From Streptomyces sp. WMMB 322 (lineage in GTDB: Bacteria > Actinomycetota > Actinomycetes > Streptomycetales > Streptomycetaceae), in assembly GCF_900090145.1 (NCBI RefSeq), contig NZ_FMHI01000001.1:124001-188000 (forward strand): a DNA stretch of 64,000 bases. The letters run 5' to 3'. The position numbers and the translations under genes are program-made. The notes below the pieces were generated by a model. That model saw only the letters and a list, made by a program, of their open reading frames with translations. It made no database searches and was not told where the DNA came from. Below, one piece after another: positions 23,880 through 32,622 of the stretch (positions are counted from its first letter, which is position 1; every line of letters begins with the position of its first letter).

Positions 23880-26648
23880 ATGCAGTTCACGGATGCCCAG
23901 CGCACCGCTATCGGCACCCACGACGATGACCTTCTCATCGTTGCCTGCGCAGGTTCCGGTAAGACGGAGGTGATCTCACAGCGGATCGCCGGCCTGATCG
24001 GGCGGCCCGGCGTTCAGCCCAGGCACATCGTCGCCTTCACCTTCACCGAGAAGGCCGCAGGCGAGCTGAAGGAGCGTGTGCACGCGCGGATCCGTGAACT
24101 CCACGGCGAGGTGCACGGCCTCGCTGAGATGTACATCGGCACCATGCACGGGTACGCACTGGACCTGCTGCACAGCCACGTGCCGGAGGCATTCAAATAC
24201 AACGTCCTCAATGACGTGCAGACCCGACTGATCATCGACAAGTACAGCACCAGGTCAGGACTGACCACGACAAACGCAGTCGTCAACGGCACCTCGAAGC
24301 CCCTGCGGCGCTGGGTCAACTCCAAGCTGTACCAGCAGGTCATGTCGATCCTTCGGGAGGACGATGTGGACCTGGACAGACTCCGCCCCGATGTAGCGGA
24401 TGGACTCGACAAGTACATGCGGCTCCTCAGCGAGCGCGCGTACTTCGACTACACGGCCATTCTCCACAACGCCGCTGTTCTGCTGAACGACGACAACGAG
24501 GAATGTGACGAGTCCGTGCTGAGCCTCCAGCGGCACGTCAAGGAAACCGTCAAGTACGTCGTCGTCGACGAATACCAGGACACCAACCCGATCCAGGAAC
24601 AGATGATCCGTGGGCTCACCCGCTACGGGGCGAACCTCTGCGTGGTCGGCGACGACGACCAGACGATCTACCAGTGGCGCGGCAGCGCCGTCGAGAACAT
24701 CCTCACGATTGAGAACCGCTACGAGGATGTCCGACGTGTCACTCTGAATGAGAACTTTCGCTCCAGCCCCGCCATCGTCGACCTCGCACGCCGCATCGTC
24801 GAGGAGATTCCCCTCGGCGAGCGCCTCAGTAAGGCGATGACGGCCGCAGGCCACCAGACATTCGAGCGCGGCGACCTACTGGCGCTCGAGTTCCCCGACA
24901 CGGATGCCGAAGCCGCCTGGCTCGTCGATCGCATGGAGCGGTTGCGCGGCGTCGCGTTCCAGGACCGCGAAGGCGGCGATCCGCGTGGACTCGACTGGTC
25001 CGACTTCGCCGTCCTGTTCCGCTCCGTCAGGGCTGACGCCGGCCCGCTCGTCGAAGAGCTCCGCCGCCGCGACATCCCGTACGTCATCAAGGGCCTTACT
25101 AAGCTCTTCGAAACACCGGAGGTGCAGGCCGCCGTCGCCTGCTTCCGGTTCGTTGCCGGAGAAGCTGATGAGCAGGACGTCATCGACGCATGGCTCGACG
25201 CCGGCGTCGGGCTAGCGGAGTCCGACGTCCGAGCCGGACTTCCCGTGCTCACCACGACCATGCAGTGGGACGCCTCCAAGCCCTGGGATTCCACCACACT
25301 CCAAGGCGTCTTCCTTGATTTCCTAGAAGCCGTGGGGCTGCGCGAGGAGCGTGTCCCGCAGGAGCGAGGCGAACTCGTCTACTACAACCTCGGCCGGCTC
25401 TCCACCGCGATCGGAGACTTCGAGCGCATCCACCTCACCAGCGAACCTCAGCAGCGGTTCGACGCGTTCGCGAAGTGGGTCGAGTACCAGGCGCCCAATT
25501 ACTACGAGGAGTCCGACGGGGACAACGGCTACGCTCAGCCCAACGCTGTCGTCATCGCCACTGTCCATCAGGCCAAGGGCATGCAGTGGCCTGCCGTCTT
25601 CCTGCCCGCCCTGCGCAAGAACACCTTTCCCGCCTCCGGCCGGGGTGGTCTCGGCGTCTTTCACGTGGTCGAGGAGAACCTCGTTCCAGGCGCAGCCCGC
25701 TACCGTGGCACGGAAGCGGACGAGCGTCGTCTCTTCTACGTCGCAGTCACTCGTGCCCAGAAGTTCTTGGCACTCACCTTCGCCCCCAGCAAGAAGCGCA
25801 CCGGCAAGAAGCGCTCGGGCTTCTTCAACGAGGCCACGCAGGTCCACACCCTCCTGACCCGCGAGATATCCCCGTCCCCCGACGGCCGACTCACGCCTGC
25901 GCCCATGCGCGGCATCCCCGAGGTCGTCATGTCCTTCTCGGACCTGAAGTACCTTTTCGAGTGCCCGTACTCCTTCAAGCTCCGTCTGCTCTACGGCTTC
26001 GACTCGCCCCTGCAGAAGGAACTCGGCTTCGGCAAGTCTCTGCACGACGTCATGGCGGAGATCCACAAGCGCGCCATCGAGGGTGACATCGCCGCTTCAG
26101 AGGAAGCGGCAGATCTCGTGGACCGTCATCTGAACCTTCCCTTTGCGAACAAGGCGGCCGCCGACCAACTCCGCCCCGCTGCTGAGATAGCTGTGCGGCG
26201 TTACCTGGAGCGCCATGGTGCGACCCTGCACCAGACGAGGTACTCCGAGCAGGTTGTAGAGATCCACCCAGTTCCGGGCGTCACCGTGACCGGCCGCGTC
26301 GACTTGATTAAACGACTGGACACCAATGAGACGTCAGTCGTCGACTTCAAGTCGAGCGAACGCGCCCAGGCCGAGGATCTCACCCGCGACCAGCTGCATC
26401 TGTACGTGCTTGGCTACCAAGAGTTGACCGGTGAGAACGCGGATGTCGTCGAAGTGCTCAACCTCGACAAGGCGGGACGTGACACCCGCGAGGTGGTGGA
26501 CCCCAAGGTCATGACCTCGCTCGGCAAGCGGGTCACGGAGGCCGCGGATTCCCTGCGAACGAACCGGCTGCCCCGCCTTGATAACTGGTGCTCGTCCTGC
26601 GCTGGCTGTGACTTCGCGGGCATCTGTCGCACGCGCGAGAGTGACTGA
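23880..26648 (+). CDS. UvrD-like helicase fused to AddB/Cas4-type nuclease
   Basis: This 922-aa protein starts at ATG 23880 after GGGGGG. The N-terminal 650 residues are a superfamily 1A helicase: ACAGSGKTE (about 24-32), VVVDEYQDTN (about 227-236), GDDDQTIYQWRG and HQAKGMQWPAVF. The C-terminal part is a PD-(D/E)xK nuclease, with GRVDLI and VVDFKSS giving the metal-binding D...DxK. Four cysteines (FECPY, then CSSCAGCDFAGIC) match the iron-sulfur staple of AddB, Cas4 and similar nucleases. It should unwind and degrade DNA ends. It lies 108 bp after mod on the same strand and may finish degradation of DNA cut by Res, or act as an independent defence protein. Confidence 0.88.
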   Translation: MQFTDAQRTAIGTHDDDLLIVACAGSGKTEVISQRIAGLIGRPGVQPRHIVAFTFTEKAAGELKERVHARIRELHGEVHGLAEMYIGTMHGYALDLLHSHVPEAFKYNVLNDVQTRLIIDKYSTRSGLTTTNAVVNGTSKPLRRWVNSKLYQQVMSILREDDVDLDRLRPDVADGLDKYMRLLSERAYFDYTAILHNAAVLLNDDNEECDESVLSLQRHVKETVKYVVVDEYQDTNPIQEQMIRGLTRYGANLCVVGDDDQTIYQWRGSAVENILTIENRYEDVRRVTLNENFRSSPAIVDLARRIVEEIPLGERLSKAMTAAGHQTFERGDLLALEFPDTDAEAAWLVDRMERLRGVAFQDREGGDPRGLDWSDFAVLFRSVRADAGPLVEELRRRDIPYVIKGLTKLFETPEVQAAVACFRFVAGEADEQDVIDAWLDAGVGLAESDVRAGLPVLTTTMQWDASKPWDSTTLQGVFLDFLEAVGLREERVPQERGELVYYNLGRLSTAIGDFERIHLTSEPQQRFDAFAKWVEYQAPNYYEESDGDNGYAQPNAVVIATVHQAKGMQWPAVFLPALRKNTFPASGRGGLGVFHVVEENLVPGAARYRGTEADERRLFYVAVTRAQKFLALTFAPSKKRTGKKRSGFFNEATQVHTLLTREISPSPDGRLTPAPMRGIPEVVMSFSDLKYLFECPYSFKLRLLYGFDSPLQKELGFGKSLHDVMAEIHKRAIEGDIAASEEAADLVDRHLNLPFANKAAADQLRPAAEIAVRRYLERHGATLHQTRYSEQVVEIHPVPGVTVTGRVDLIKRLDTNETSVVDFKSSERAQAEDLTRDQLHLYVLGYQELTGENADVVEVLNLDKAGRDTREVVDPKVMTSLGKRVTEAADSLRTNRLPRLDNWCSSCAGCDFAGICRTRESD

Positions 26649-26957
26649 CCTTGGTCTGAGCGAGACGGGCTGTGGCCGAGGCTCGGCTCCGGTACGAGGC
26701 ATGAAGAAGAAGTGCCTGCTCCCTTTGGGGCGTGCCACACCGACGTCCATAGACCTGTCGAAACGGTCGCTCTCGGTGAAGGTCGAGGGGCATCCCGGCC
26801 GAGTGGTCGACGATCCAAGTGATCTTGAGGCTTGCTAACGAGGTGCTAATGGTCCTCCGCAACGTCGAGCGCATAAAGGTGCAGGTCGGGCAGTTGATGG
26901 GGTGGAACGCAGCGAGAAACGCCAGGTGAGCGACCCCCGCGACTCCCACCAACGCGC
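26649..26957. other. Gap between helicase-nuclease and attachment site
   Basis: No convincing gene is seen. Two direct TGCTAA copies at 26,833-26,838 and 26,844-26,849, one helical turn apart in TGCTAACGAGGTGCTAATGG, could be arm-type integrase sites. A 45-codon frame at about 26,701-26,838 has a weak ribosome site but no coding character. Confidence 0.4.
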
Positions 26958-26998
26958 TTGTAAACAGAAGGTCGTCGGTTCGAATCCGACAGGCGGCT
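26958..26998 (+). other. Attachment site: 3' part of tRNA-Thr(TGT)
   Basis: The sequence starts in an anticodon loop TTGTAAA (anticodon TGT, threonine) and continues through the variable loop. The T arm is GTCGGTTCGAATCCGAC (26,974-26,990), and the 3' acceptor strand AGGCGGC with discriminator T follows. No 5' half with a matching GCCGCC acceptor lies upstream, and the base pairs of the anticodon stem are lost on its 5' side. So this is the truncated copy left by integration in the anticodon loop, as many tyrosine integrases do. The full tRNA gene should be at the other end, left of base 1. Confidence 0.8.
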
Positions 26999-27016
26999 CC
27001 GGAGAAGTAGCAGGTC

Positions 27017-27050
27017 AGAGGCCCCGTTCCGTGATCGGAACGGGGCCTCT
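27017..27050 (+). terminator. tRNA-Thr terminator hairpin
   Basis: AGAGGCCCCGTTCC (27,017-27,030) and GGAACGGGGCCTCT (27,037-27,050) form a perfect 14-bp stem with loop GTGATC, 18 bp after the tRNA end. It is the original terminator of the tRNA gene, which marks the DNA to the right as native chromosome. Confidence 0.85.
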
Positions 27051-27088
27051 GCGTGGTGTACAGCAGTGAAGTACAGCAGCGACGCCAG

Positions 27089-27442
27089 TCACCGCGAGCC
27101 AGACCTCTCGCGGCGGTGACTCTGCGGGACCTCCGGCTCGGAGCGCTCGACGGGACTGTAGGCCCGCCAATCGTCGGGGGCGGCGCTACCGTCGTTGTGC
27201 ACCACCTCGGACAGAGCCTTCTTGGTGATCACCTTAGATAGGTAGCCGGAGCCGAAGGCAATGTTCATCACCACGTACCAGAACTTCTCAGCGTCCGTCC
27301 TTTCGACCAGGCCGTACTCGCTGAGCGCTTTCTTTGCGGGAACTTTGGCGAGGTAGGACGCGCCGAACGCCAGGCATCCGAACACGTACCAAAATGCCTC
27401 TGCGGTCGTCGTGTGACCCCGGCCGAGAACCTGCTGCGACAT
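27089..27442 (-). CDS. Small protein with two FWYV repeats
   Basis: This 117-aa protein holds two copies of a motif of about 33 residues. Copy 1 runs from AEAFWYVFGCLAFGASYLAK to KKALSEYG; copy 2 runs from AEKFWYVVMNIAFGSGYLSK to KKALSEVV. The shared pattern is AExFWYV-x4-AFGxxYLxKVxxKKALSE. Each copy has a central hydrophobic segment, perhaps membrane-associated. I chose ATG 27,442, which has GGTGG upstream; the frame is open to 27,568. I have a memory of similar actinobacterial proteins of unknown function but no name. It is the first gene beyond the attachment site, so it may belong to the host or to an older element. Confidence 0.7.
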   Translation of the reverse strand: MSQQVLGRGHTTTAEAFWYVFGCLAFGASYLAKVPAKKALSEYGLVERTDAEKFWYVVMNIAFGSGYLSKVITKKALSEVVHNDGSAAPDDWRAYSPVERSEPEVPQSHRRERSGSR

Positions 27443-27614
27443 CGCTTCCACCTCTCGAGAGCTATCGCAGGGCCCGGCGTCTGCACCTGTCGGGTCCGTA
27501 TCTCCATTTTGCTTCGTTAACAGGGCACAGACGAATTTCAACGGACAGAGCCCGTCCGCGATGGGCACGGGGCTCTGCCGAGCGGAGCGATCGGTGGCAC
27601 GTCAAGCCGGGTTG

Positions 27615-27737
27615 CTACTCAGCGGCGAGCGGCCAAGAGTCCTGGCCGAAACCGCGGGAGACCCGCTGCAGTGCGTCGCGGATCTCCTCGTCGCTCGCCT
27701 CGGGCGACGTGAGTGGTCGGCCGGGCGAGCTAGTCGG
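27615..27737 (-). pseudogene. C-terminal remnant of an unknown gene
   Basis: A 40-codon open stretch with coding character (EASDEEIRDALQRVSRGFGQ, ending LAAE) has no start codon and is preceded in frame by TGA. It looks like the 3' end of a truncated gene, which would fit past rearrangement next to the attachment site. No family is recognised. Confidence 0.35.
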
Positions 27738-27777
27738 TCAGGGGCTCAAGGGCGGGTTCCCGTTGCCGCGCTCCATG

Positions 27778-29307
27778 TCACAGCGGTGACAGGCTGCGAA
27801 GGGTGAGGGCGAGGCCGACGGTCAGGACGGCGAGTGCGGTGAGGAGGGTGCCGTACCGGGTGTAGCGGGACCATGCGGGGAGGCGTCGCTCAGCGAGCGT
27901 GCTGAGGCGGTTGCCGCTGCCGGAGAGCAGCAGTCCGGCTGCGGTGAGGGTGGCGGCCATGCCGAGCCCGTAGCCGAGGACGAGCAGCACTCCGAAGAAG
28001 GTGCGGCTGAGGGAGACGGCGCCGAGCAGCACGACCAGGGCGGAGGGGCTTGGTACGAGTCCGCCGGCGAGGCCGACGCCGAGGAGGGAGGGCAGGCCCG
28101 TGGCCTTGCGGGCCTCTTCCTTCCCGGGGCGTGGATGCGCGTGACCGTGACCGTGACCGTGGCCGTGCGCATGGGTGTGATCGTGCGGGTGGTGGTGCCG
28201 GTGGTGCCAACTGGTCGGCGGGCGGGCGGTGTTGAGGGCGCGTACGGCCGTGATGACCAGCCACGCGCCGATGGTCGCGATGATCAGGCCGCTGATCGTG
28301 CCCAGCCAGCCCAGCAGCCGATCTCCCAGCAGGCTTCCGGAGAGGGTCAGGGCGAGGCCCACGACCAGCACGCCTGTGGTGTGTGTGGCGGTCACGGTCG
28401 CGCCGACGGTCAAGGCGGCCCGGACGCCGCCCGTGCGGCGGGCGAGGCAAGCTGCGACGGCGAGTTTCGCGTGTCCGGGCAGGGCGGCGTGACCGGCGCC
28501 CAGGAGGACGGTGAGCAGGACGCCGAGGAGCCCTACCGGAAGAGTGAGGTCGCGGCTTGTGGTGAGCGCGGTCAACTCCCGTTCCAGAGCGGGGAAGAGG
28601 GAGGTGCCGGCCGCGACTGCGGGGCCCGTGCCGGGCGCGGCGTCGTCCGTGCCGGTGGAGGGCCGGCCGTCGCCGGGGCGCGTGCGCAGGCTTGCCGTGG
28701 TCTGGTTCGGCGGCTCGTCGGCGGCGCCCGCGGGATAGCGGCGCAGCCCCGCGCTCGCGCTCCGTTCCGGGACGGACGACGCGGTCAGCCGCACCCCGTT
28801 TCCGGCCGTGGCGGTGATCTCTTTCCAGCCGGTACGGCGCCGGTCCGCCCCCGAGACGAAGGTGATGACGGCCGCCCGTGACAGATCGGCCTCGGCGCGG
28901 AGGCGGCAGGTGAGCCGGGCGATCGGCAGACCGGCTGTGCCCTTGCCGTATGTGAGGCGGCTGGAGCGCACACGCCATTCGCGGCGACGGCTGTCGACCG
29001 TCACCTGGGAGGCGCCGGCGAGCCGGGAGCAGCGTTGCCGGGCGCGGGTGGCGGCCTCGGCCCGGGAGACGTCTCCGTCGTCGTCCGTATCGGTCTTCTC
29101 GCGGTCCTGGGCGGTGGGGATCTCCGCGCTGTCGACGACGGCGGTGTCCTCGATGTGCCCCGATGACAGCCGCAGTCCGTCGTGGTGGTTGAGGCTGAAG
29201 TTGCCCAACGGGTGCGCGTGCGCGCCGGGCGCAGCTCCGAGGCAGATCAGCATCGCGAAGATCGTCGTCATGAGGACGCGGAGCGGGGTACCAGAATGCT
29301 GGATCAC
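27778..29307 (-). CDS. NicO/RcnA-type nickel/cobalt transporter
   Basis: This 509-aa membrane protein has an N-terminal signal or helix (about 8-30) and an extracytoplasmic region (about 31-245) with an EF-hand-like TDTDDDGDVSRAE. Six or so membrane helices follow. The conserved GHAALPGHAKLAVAA and the His-rich cytoplasmic loop (HHRHHHPHDHTHAHGHGHGH) are typical of NicO/RcnA transporters, which export or import Ni2+ or Co2+. The ATG overlaps the stop of the TPR gene (ATGA). With the TPR and DUF4331 genes it forms a three-gene operon. The direction of transport cannot be told from sequence. Confidence 0.85.
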   Translation of the reverse strand: MIQHSGTPLRVLMTTIFAMLICLGAAPGAHAHPLGNFSLNHHDGLRLSSGHIEDTAVVDSAEIPTAQDREKTDTDDDGDVSRAEAATRARQRCSRLAGASQVTVDSRRREWRVRSSRLTYGKGTAGLPIARLTCRLRAEADLSRAAVITFVSGADRRRTGWKEITATAGNGVRLTASSVPERSASAGLRRYPAGAADEPPNQTTASLRTRPGDGRPSTGTDDAAPGTGPAVAAGTSLFPALERELTALTTSRDLTLPVGLLGVLLTVLLGAGHAALPGHAKLAVAACLARRTGGVRAALTVGATVTATHTTGVLVVGLALTLSGSLLGDRLLGWLGTISGLIIATIGAWLVITAVRALNTARPPTSWHHRHHHPHDHTHAHGHGHGHGHAHPRPGKEEARKATGLPSLLGVGLAGGLVPSPSALVVLLGAVSLSRTFFGVLLVLGYGLGMAATLTAAGLLLSGSGNRLSTLAERRLPAWSRYTRYGTLLTALAVLTVGLALTLRSLSPL

Positions 29308-30635
29308 CGGCGGTCACCGTGCTCTTCGGCGGTGGCGCCGCCGGCTCGGTGGAGCAGCCGGGCGGCGCGGGGAGCGTGGTAGGGCGAGAAGTGCGGGTTG
29401 AGCCGGAGCGCCTGCCGAAGGTGGCGGTCGCCCGCGGCGTCCTGCCCGAGCCGGTGTTCGATCACTCCCCGGTGGTAGTGGAAGAGCGCGTTCTTCCACC
29501 CCGTGCGGGCCGTGGCCCTGGCGTACGTCAGTGCCTCGGCGTCGCGTCCCGTGCGGTGCAGCGCCCAGCCGAGCGCGTCGGCGACGATGACGCTCCGCGA
29601 GCGTTTCCACTCGCGTCGCAGCAGTGCGACCGCGGTCGCCGGGTCGCCGTGGTCGGCCTCGTACAGGGCGAGGTGGGGATCGACGGGGCCGCCCGTGGCG
29701 CGCAGTACCCGCGCCTGCGCTTTCAGTCCGGCGAGTGCGCCCCTGTCCGGTGAGCCGGGCCGTGCCAGCCGCAGTTCCGCGGCTTCCAGCAGGAATCGGG
29801 GCAGCGGCGTCCGTTCGACGAGCCGGTCGTACGTCCTGAGAGCCTGCGCCCGGTGTCCGCGTGCCGCCTGAAGCCGGGCGAGCCCGGCCGTGGAGTAGGG
29901 GTGGTCCGGCACCGTGGCGATTGCGCGCTCGAAGTGCCGTTCGGCACGCGGTAGTTCGCCTTGTGACCAGGCCAGTTCGCCGAGCCGGGACTCGGCGAAG
30001 GCCGTCTCGTCGGGTGTCTGGGCGCTTTCGGCGGCTCGTCGGAGGGCGAGGGCGGCGTCCTGGTTGCGGCCGTGGGTCTCCAGGTCGTAGGCGGCGCGGC
30101 TGTATGCGGCGGTGGCCGGCTTCAGGTCGAGCATGCGCTGAACGGCCGTACGGGCGGCGCGGTAGTGCCCGAGCTGGATCTCGGCGTCGGCGAGCACTCC
30201 GTAACCCTCGGCGCGGTCGGGTGCCATCCGCGTGCTGCGCAGACCCCATCTGCGCCCTGTGGTGAACTCGTGCCGTGCGTTGGCGAGTTGCCCCATGCCC
30301 GTGGCCGCCGGGTAGTTGGCCGTGCGCTTCAGGGTGAGCGACCGGCGCAGGGCCTTCCCGGCCGCATCGAGCCGTCCGGAGTCCAGCGTGGTGCGGGCTC
30401 TTTCGAGCTCCGCGTGCGCCAACTCCGACCAGGCGCCGGGGTCTTCCGGTGCCTTGTCGACCGCCCGGCGCGCCACCGAGAGGGGATCGTAGGCCCCGGC
30501 CCGGTGCGCGGTGCGCGGCCCCGGAGCAGGGGACGGAACGTCGTCGCTGGAACCGTCCGGCCCCATGGCCAGCAGTCCCGCGACGCATGCTGCGACGGCG
30601 CACGCTCCGCCGACTGCCGCGCCCCGGCGCTTCAC
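29304..30635 (-). CDS. TPR-repeat protein, membrane-anchored or secreted
   Basis: This 443-aa protein has a hydrophobic N-terminus (about 6-24: GAAVGGACAVAACVAGLLA), which is either a signal peptide or anchor, and then at least eight tetratricopeptide-like helical pairs (for example PHLALYEADHGDPATAVALL). It probably acts as an extracellular scaffold. GTG 30,635 was chosen: GAGG lies 7 nt upstream and the upstream gene ends at 30,643. It sits between the DUF4331 and transporter genes, so it may link them functionally. Confidence 0.8.
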   Translation of the reverse strand: MKRRGAAVGGACAVAACVAGLLAMGPDGSSDDVPSPAPGPRTAHRAGAYDPLSVARRAVDKAPEDPGAWSELAHAELERARTTLDSGRLDAAGKALRRSLTLKRTANYPAATGMGQLANARHEFTTGRRWGLRSTRMAPDRAEGYGVLADAEIQLGHYRAARTAVQRMLDLKPATAAYSRAAYDLETHGRNQDAALALRRAAESAQTPDETAFAESRLGELAWSQGELPRAERHFERAIATVPDHPYSTAGLARLQAARGHRAQALRTYDRLVERTPLPRFLLEAAELRLARPGSPDRGALAGLKAQARVLRATGGPVDPHLALYEADHGDPATAVALLRREWKRSRSVIVADALGWALHRTGRDAEALTYARATARTGWKNALFHYHRGVIEHRLGQDAAGDRHLRQALRLNPHFSPYHAPRAARLLHRAGGATAEEHGDRR

Positions 30636-30642
30636 ATGAGCC

Positions 30643-32124
30643 TCACAGTGCCGCGTGCGGCGGATTGAGGTAGGGGAAGGTGTCCTGCGCGTCCGCGGGC
30701 TGGAGCTTGAAGTCCGGGGTCGGCAACAGGTGTTCGGCGGACGGGCCTGCGGGCTCACCCATGAGCATGCGGATCAGGGGCCCGTCGATGGTGTCGTTGA
30801 GCCGGCGCCCGTTCGGGAAGCCCTGCTTGTCGCCGTCGATGAGGCCGTCGGGATTCGGGTTCCTCGTCACAGGGGTGGTGAGGTTCAGCCGCAGTTCCTC
30901 CGCCGGGACGATCTTCGACGGGTCGGCGTCGGCGTTCATGGCGTGCGTGTTGAGGTCGTAGCCGAACTTCGCCCCGTTGTCCTCTCCGATGCCGCGCAGG
31001 AACAGTGCCTCGATGTCCTTGCGCGGTGCGGCCGGAGCCTCGACCCCGTGGGCCCGTTCGATGCGGTGCGGCGGTTTCGGGTCGTTGACCGCGGCGAGGA
31101 AGTCCTTCTCCAGGTGGTCGTCCTCGGGGTCACGCTGCTGGAAGCGGTCCTCGGGGCCGCCGGGCCGGGCCAGCCCGACGGTCGAGCCGAAGACGCCGAA
31201 CGCCAGGTGCGGGTTGCCGTGCCGGGAGACCTGACGGAACACCGGCTCCTGCGAGGACAGGCCCCTGCTGAGGTCCGCGCCCGGACGGGAGACCGAGGCC
31301 CACACGCCGACGACCGGATTGCGCTGCGGATCGTTGCGCAGCGCGATCGACTTCTTGGGCACCTGGACGACAAGGCTGTTGACGTTCAGCGCCGACAGGG
31401 GCTGCGCGTCGGGCAGCCAGCCGCGTACCGGTCCGGCCGTGCCGACGGTGTAGAGCCCGAACACTTGGGAATCCGCCTTGAACGCCTCCGCCGACTGACC
31501 GGCCAAGGTCCGTCCGCCGCCGGGCAGTTGCCGGACGGCTTCCTCTCGCAGCCTGCCGTAGTCGGGCATGAGTGCACGGCCGGCGTGTGTGGGGGCGGCG
31601 ACGCCGTCGCCGACGAGCGTCTCGGGCTTCGCTCCGCTGCGGACGCGCTCCAGCGTGTATGTCTGGCGGACTCTCAGGGAGCTGTCGTCGAGCGAAGTGA
31701 CCTGCCCGGGCCCGACCTTGGGGCCTGCCTTGAGCGGCCTGCGGTCGTCATCGGCGAAGGTCCAGCGGTAGGTGGTGTCCGGAGTGCCGTCGCCGTCGGC
31801 GTCCGTGTCGATCTCGTACCGGGCCCCGGTGGCGAACGGGTGGTCGGCAACCGAGCTGGTCGCGTTTCCCGGCAGCTGGAACGGACGGACGTTGGCGATC
31901 AAGGTGACCATGTCGTGGTCGTCGGGACTGGTGAAGGCGTAGACATCCGTGATGTCGGCCGGTGCGTCGGCCAGCGACGACGGGGCGTCGACGTGACCGC
32001 CGGCCTGGCTGACGGACAAGAGCGGACCGGACAGGGCGGCGCCGGTCACGAGGGTCGCACCTGTGAGGAGAGCGATCCGGCGACGGCTCGGGCCGGCGGC
32101 CCAGGGCCTGCGGAACAAGTGCAT
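30643..32124 (-). CDS. DUF4331 secreted protein
   Basis: This 493-aa protein has a signal peptide (residues about 14-42, with GPLLSVSQAGG near the cleavage site) and the DUF4331 domain. Typical features are GGHVDAPSSLADAPADITDVYAF near the N-terminus and the repeated aspartate-rich loops. DUF4331 proteins occur in operons with TPR and metal-transport genes but their activity is not known to me. ATG 32,124 is the start; the frame is open to 32,277 but upstream sequence is not protein-like. It heads the three-gene operon. Confidence 0.8.
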   Translation of the reverse strand: MHLFRRPWAAGPSRRRIALLTGATLVTGAALSGPLLSVSQAGGHVDAPSSLADAPADITDVYAFTSPDDHDMVTLIANVRPFQLPGNATSSVADHPFATGARYEIDTDADGDGTPDTTYRWTFADDDRRPLKAGPKVGPGQVTSLDDSSLRVRQTYTLERVRSGAKPETLVGDGVAAPTHAGRALMPDYGRLREEAVRQLPGGGRTLAGQSAEAFKADSQVFGLYTVGTAGPVRGWLPDAQPLSALNVNSLVVQVPKKSIALRNDPQRNPVVGVWASVSRPGADLSRGLSSQEPVFRQVSRHGNPHLAFGVFGSTVGLARPGGPEDRFQQRDPEDDHLEKDFLAAVNDPKPPHRIERAHGVEAPAAPRKDIEALFLRGIGEDNGAKFGYDLNTHAMNADADPSKIVPAEELRLNLTTPVTRNPNPDGLIDGDKQGFPNGRRLNDTIDGPLIRMLMGEPAGPSAEHLLPTPDFKLQPADAQDTFPYLNPPHAAL

Positions 32125-32622
32125 TGAGTGCTCCAGGTGTTGAGGACGGCATCCCGGAGCCACAGCGTGTCGCGCAGCTGGATCTTGCCGAGCTGTTCTC
32201 CGCCGACACCACACGTGTGAGGTACCTACTGCGCCGGGAGGACTGACCCGGCAGGCGGCGCATTGACGGCCCGTCAAGAACGGACGTGCGGTGGGTCATC
32301 GGGCGTCGCCTCCCGAAGAGTGCCTCTGTGCTGCGGTTTCGACGGGGCCCGCGGTCCCTTCAGGAAGGCCGGGACGACAGGAGCAACACCCGAAATAGCT
32401 GGTTTCTCCGGCAAGTCTGGCTTTGCGGTCATGAGGGGCTTACTCATGGACTGTGCCAGCCGGCGAGTGGACCGCTGTGCAGCCGCGGTGGTTGCACGGC
32501 GGTGCCTCGACGCCGGTTCCACGAGGGCCTGTTCGGGCGGCTTCACGGTTCCCGTCATGCCGTGGCTCGCCGCCGCCCGGCACCGGCCTGACCTGTCCCG
32601 ATTTCGGAAGGGTTCACCGTTC
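32125..32622. promoter_or_regulatory. 498-bp divergent promoter region with 15-bp palindrome
   Basis: The region separates the DUF4331 operon from a secreted-protein gene on the other strand. TTGACGG-C-CCGTCAA (32,263-32,277) is a perfect palindrome and the clearest regulatory site. GGAAGGG just before 32,623 is the ribosome site of the rightward gene. No convincing gene is seen. Confidence 0.5.

Noticed and set aside
26701..26838. 45-codon frame beginning MKKKCLLPLGRA near the attachment site
   Set aside because: Weak ribosome site and no coding character; no neighbour to support it.
32385..32410. ATAGCTGGTTTCTCC resembles a conserved 23S rRNA stretch
   Set aside because: Match is only about 14 bases with one insertion and no flanking rRNA similarity; chance is enough.
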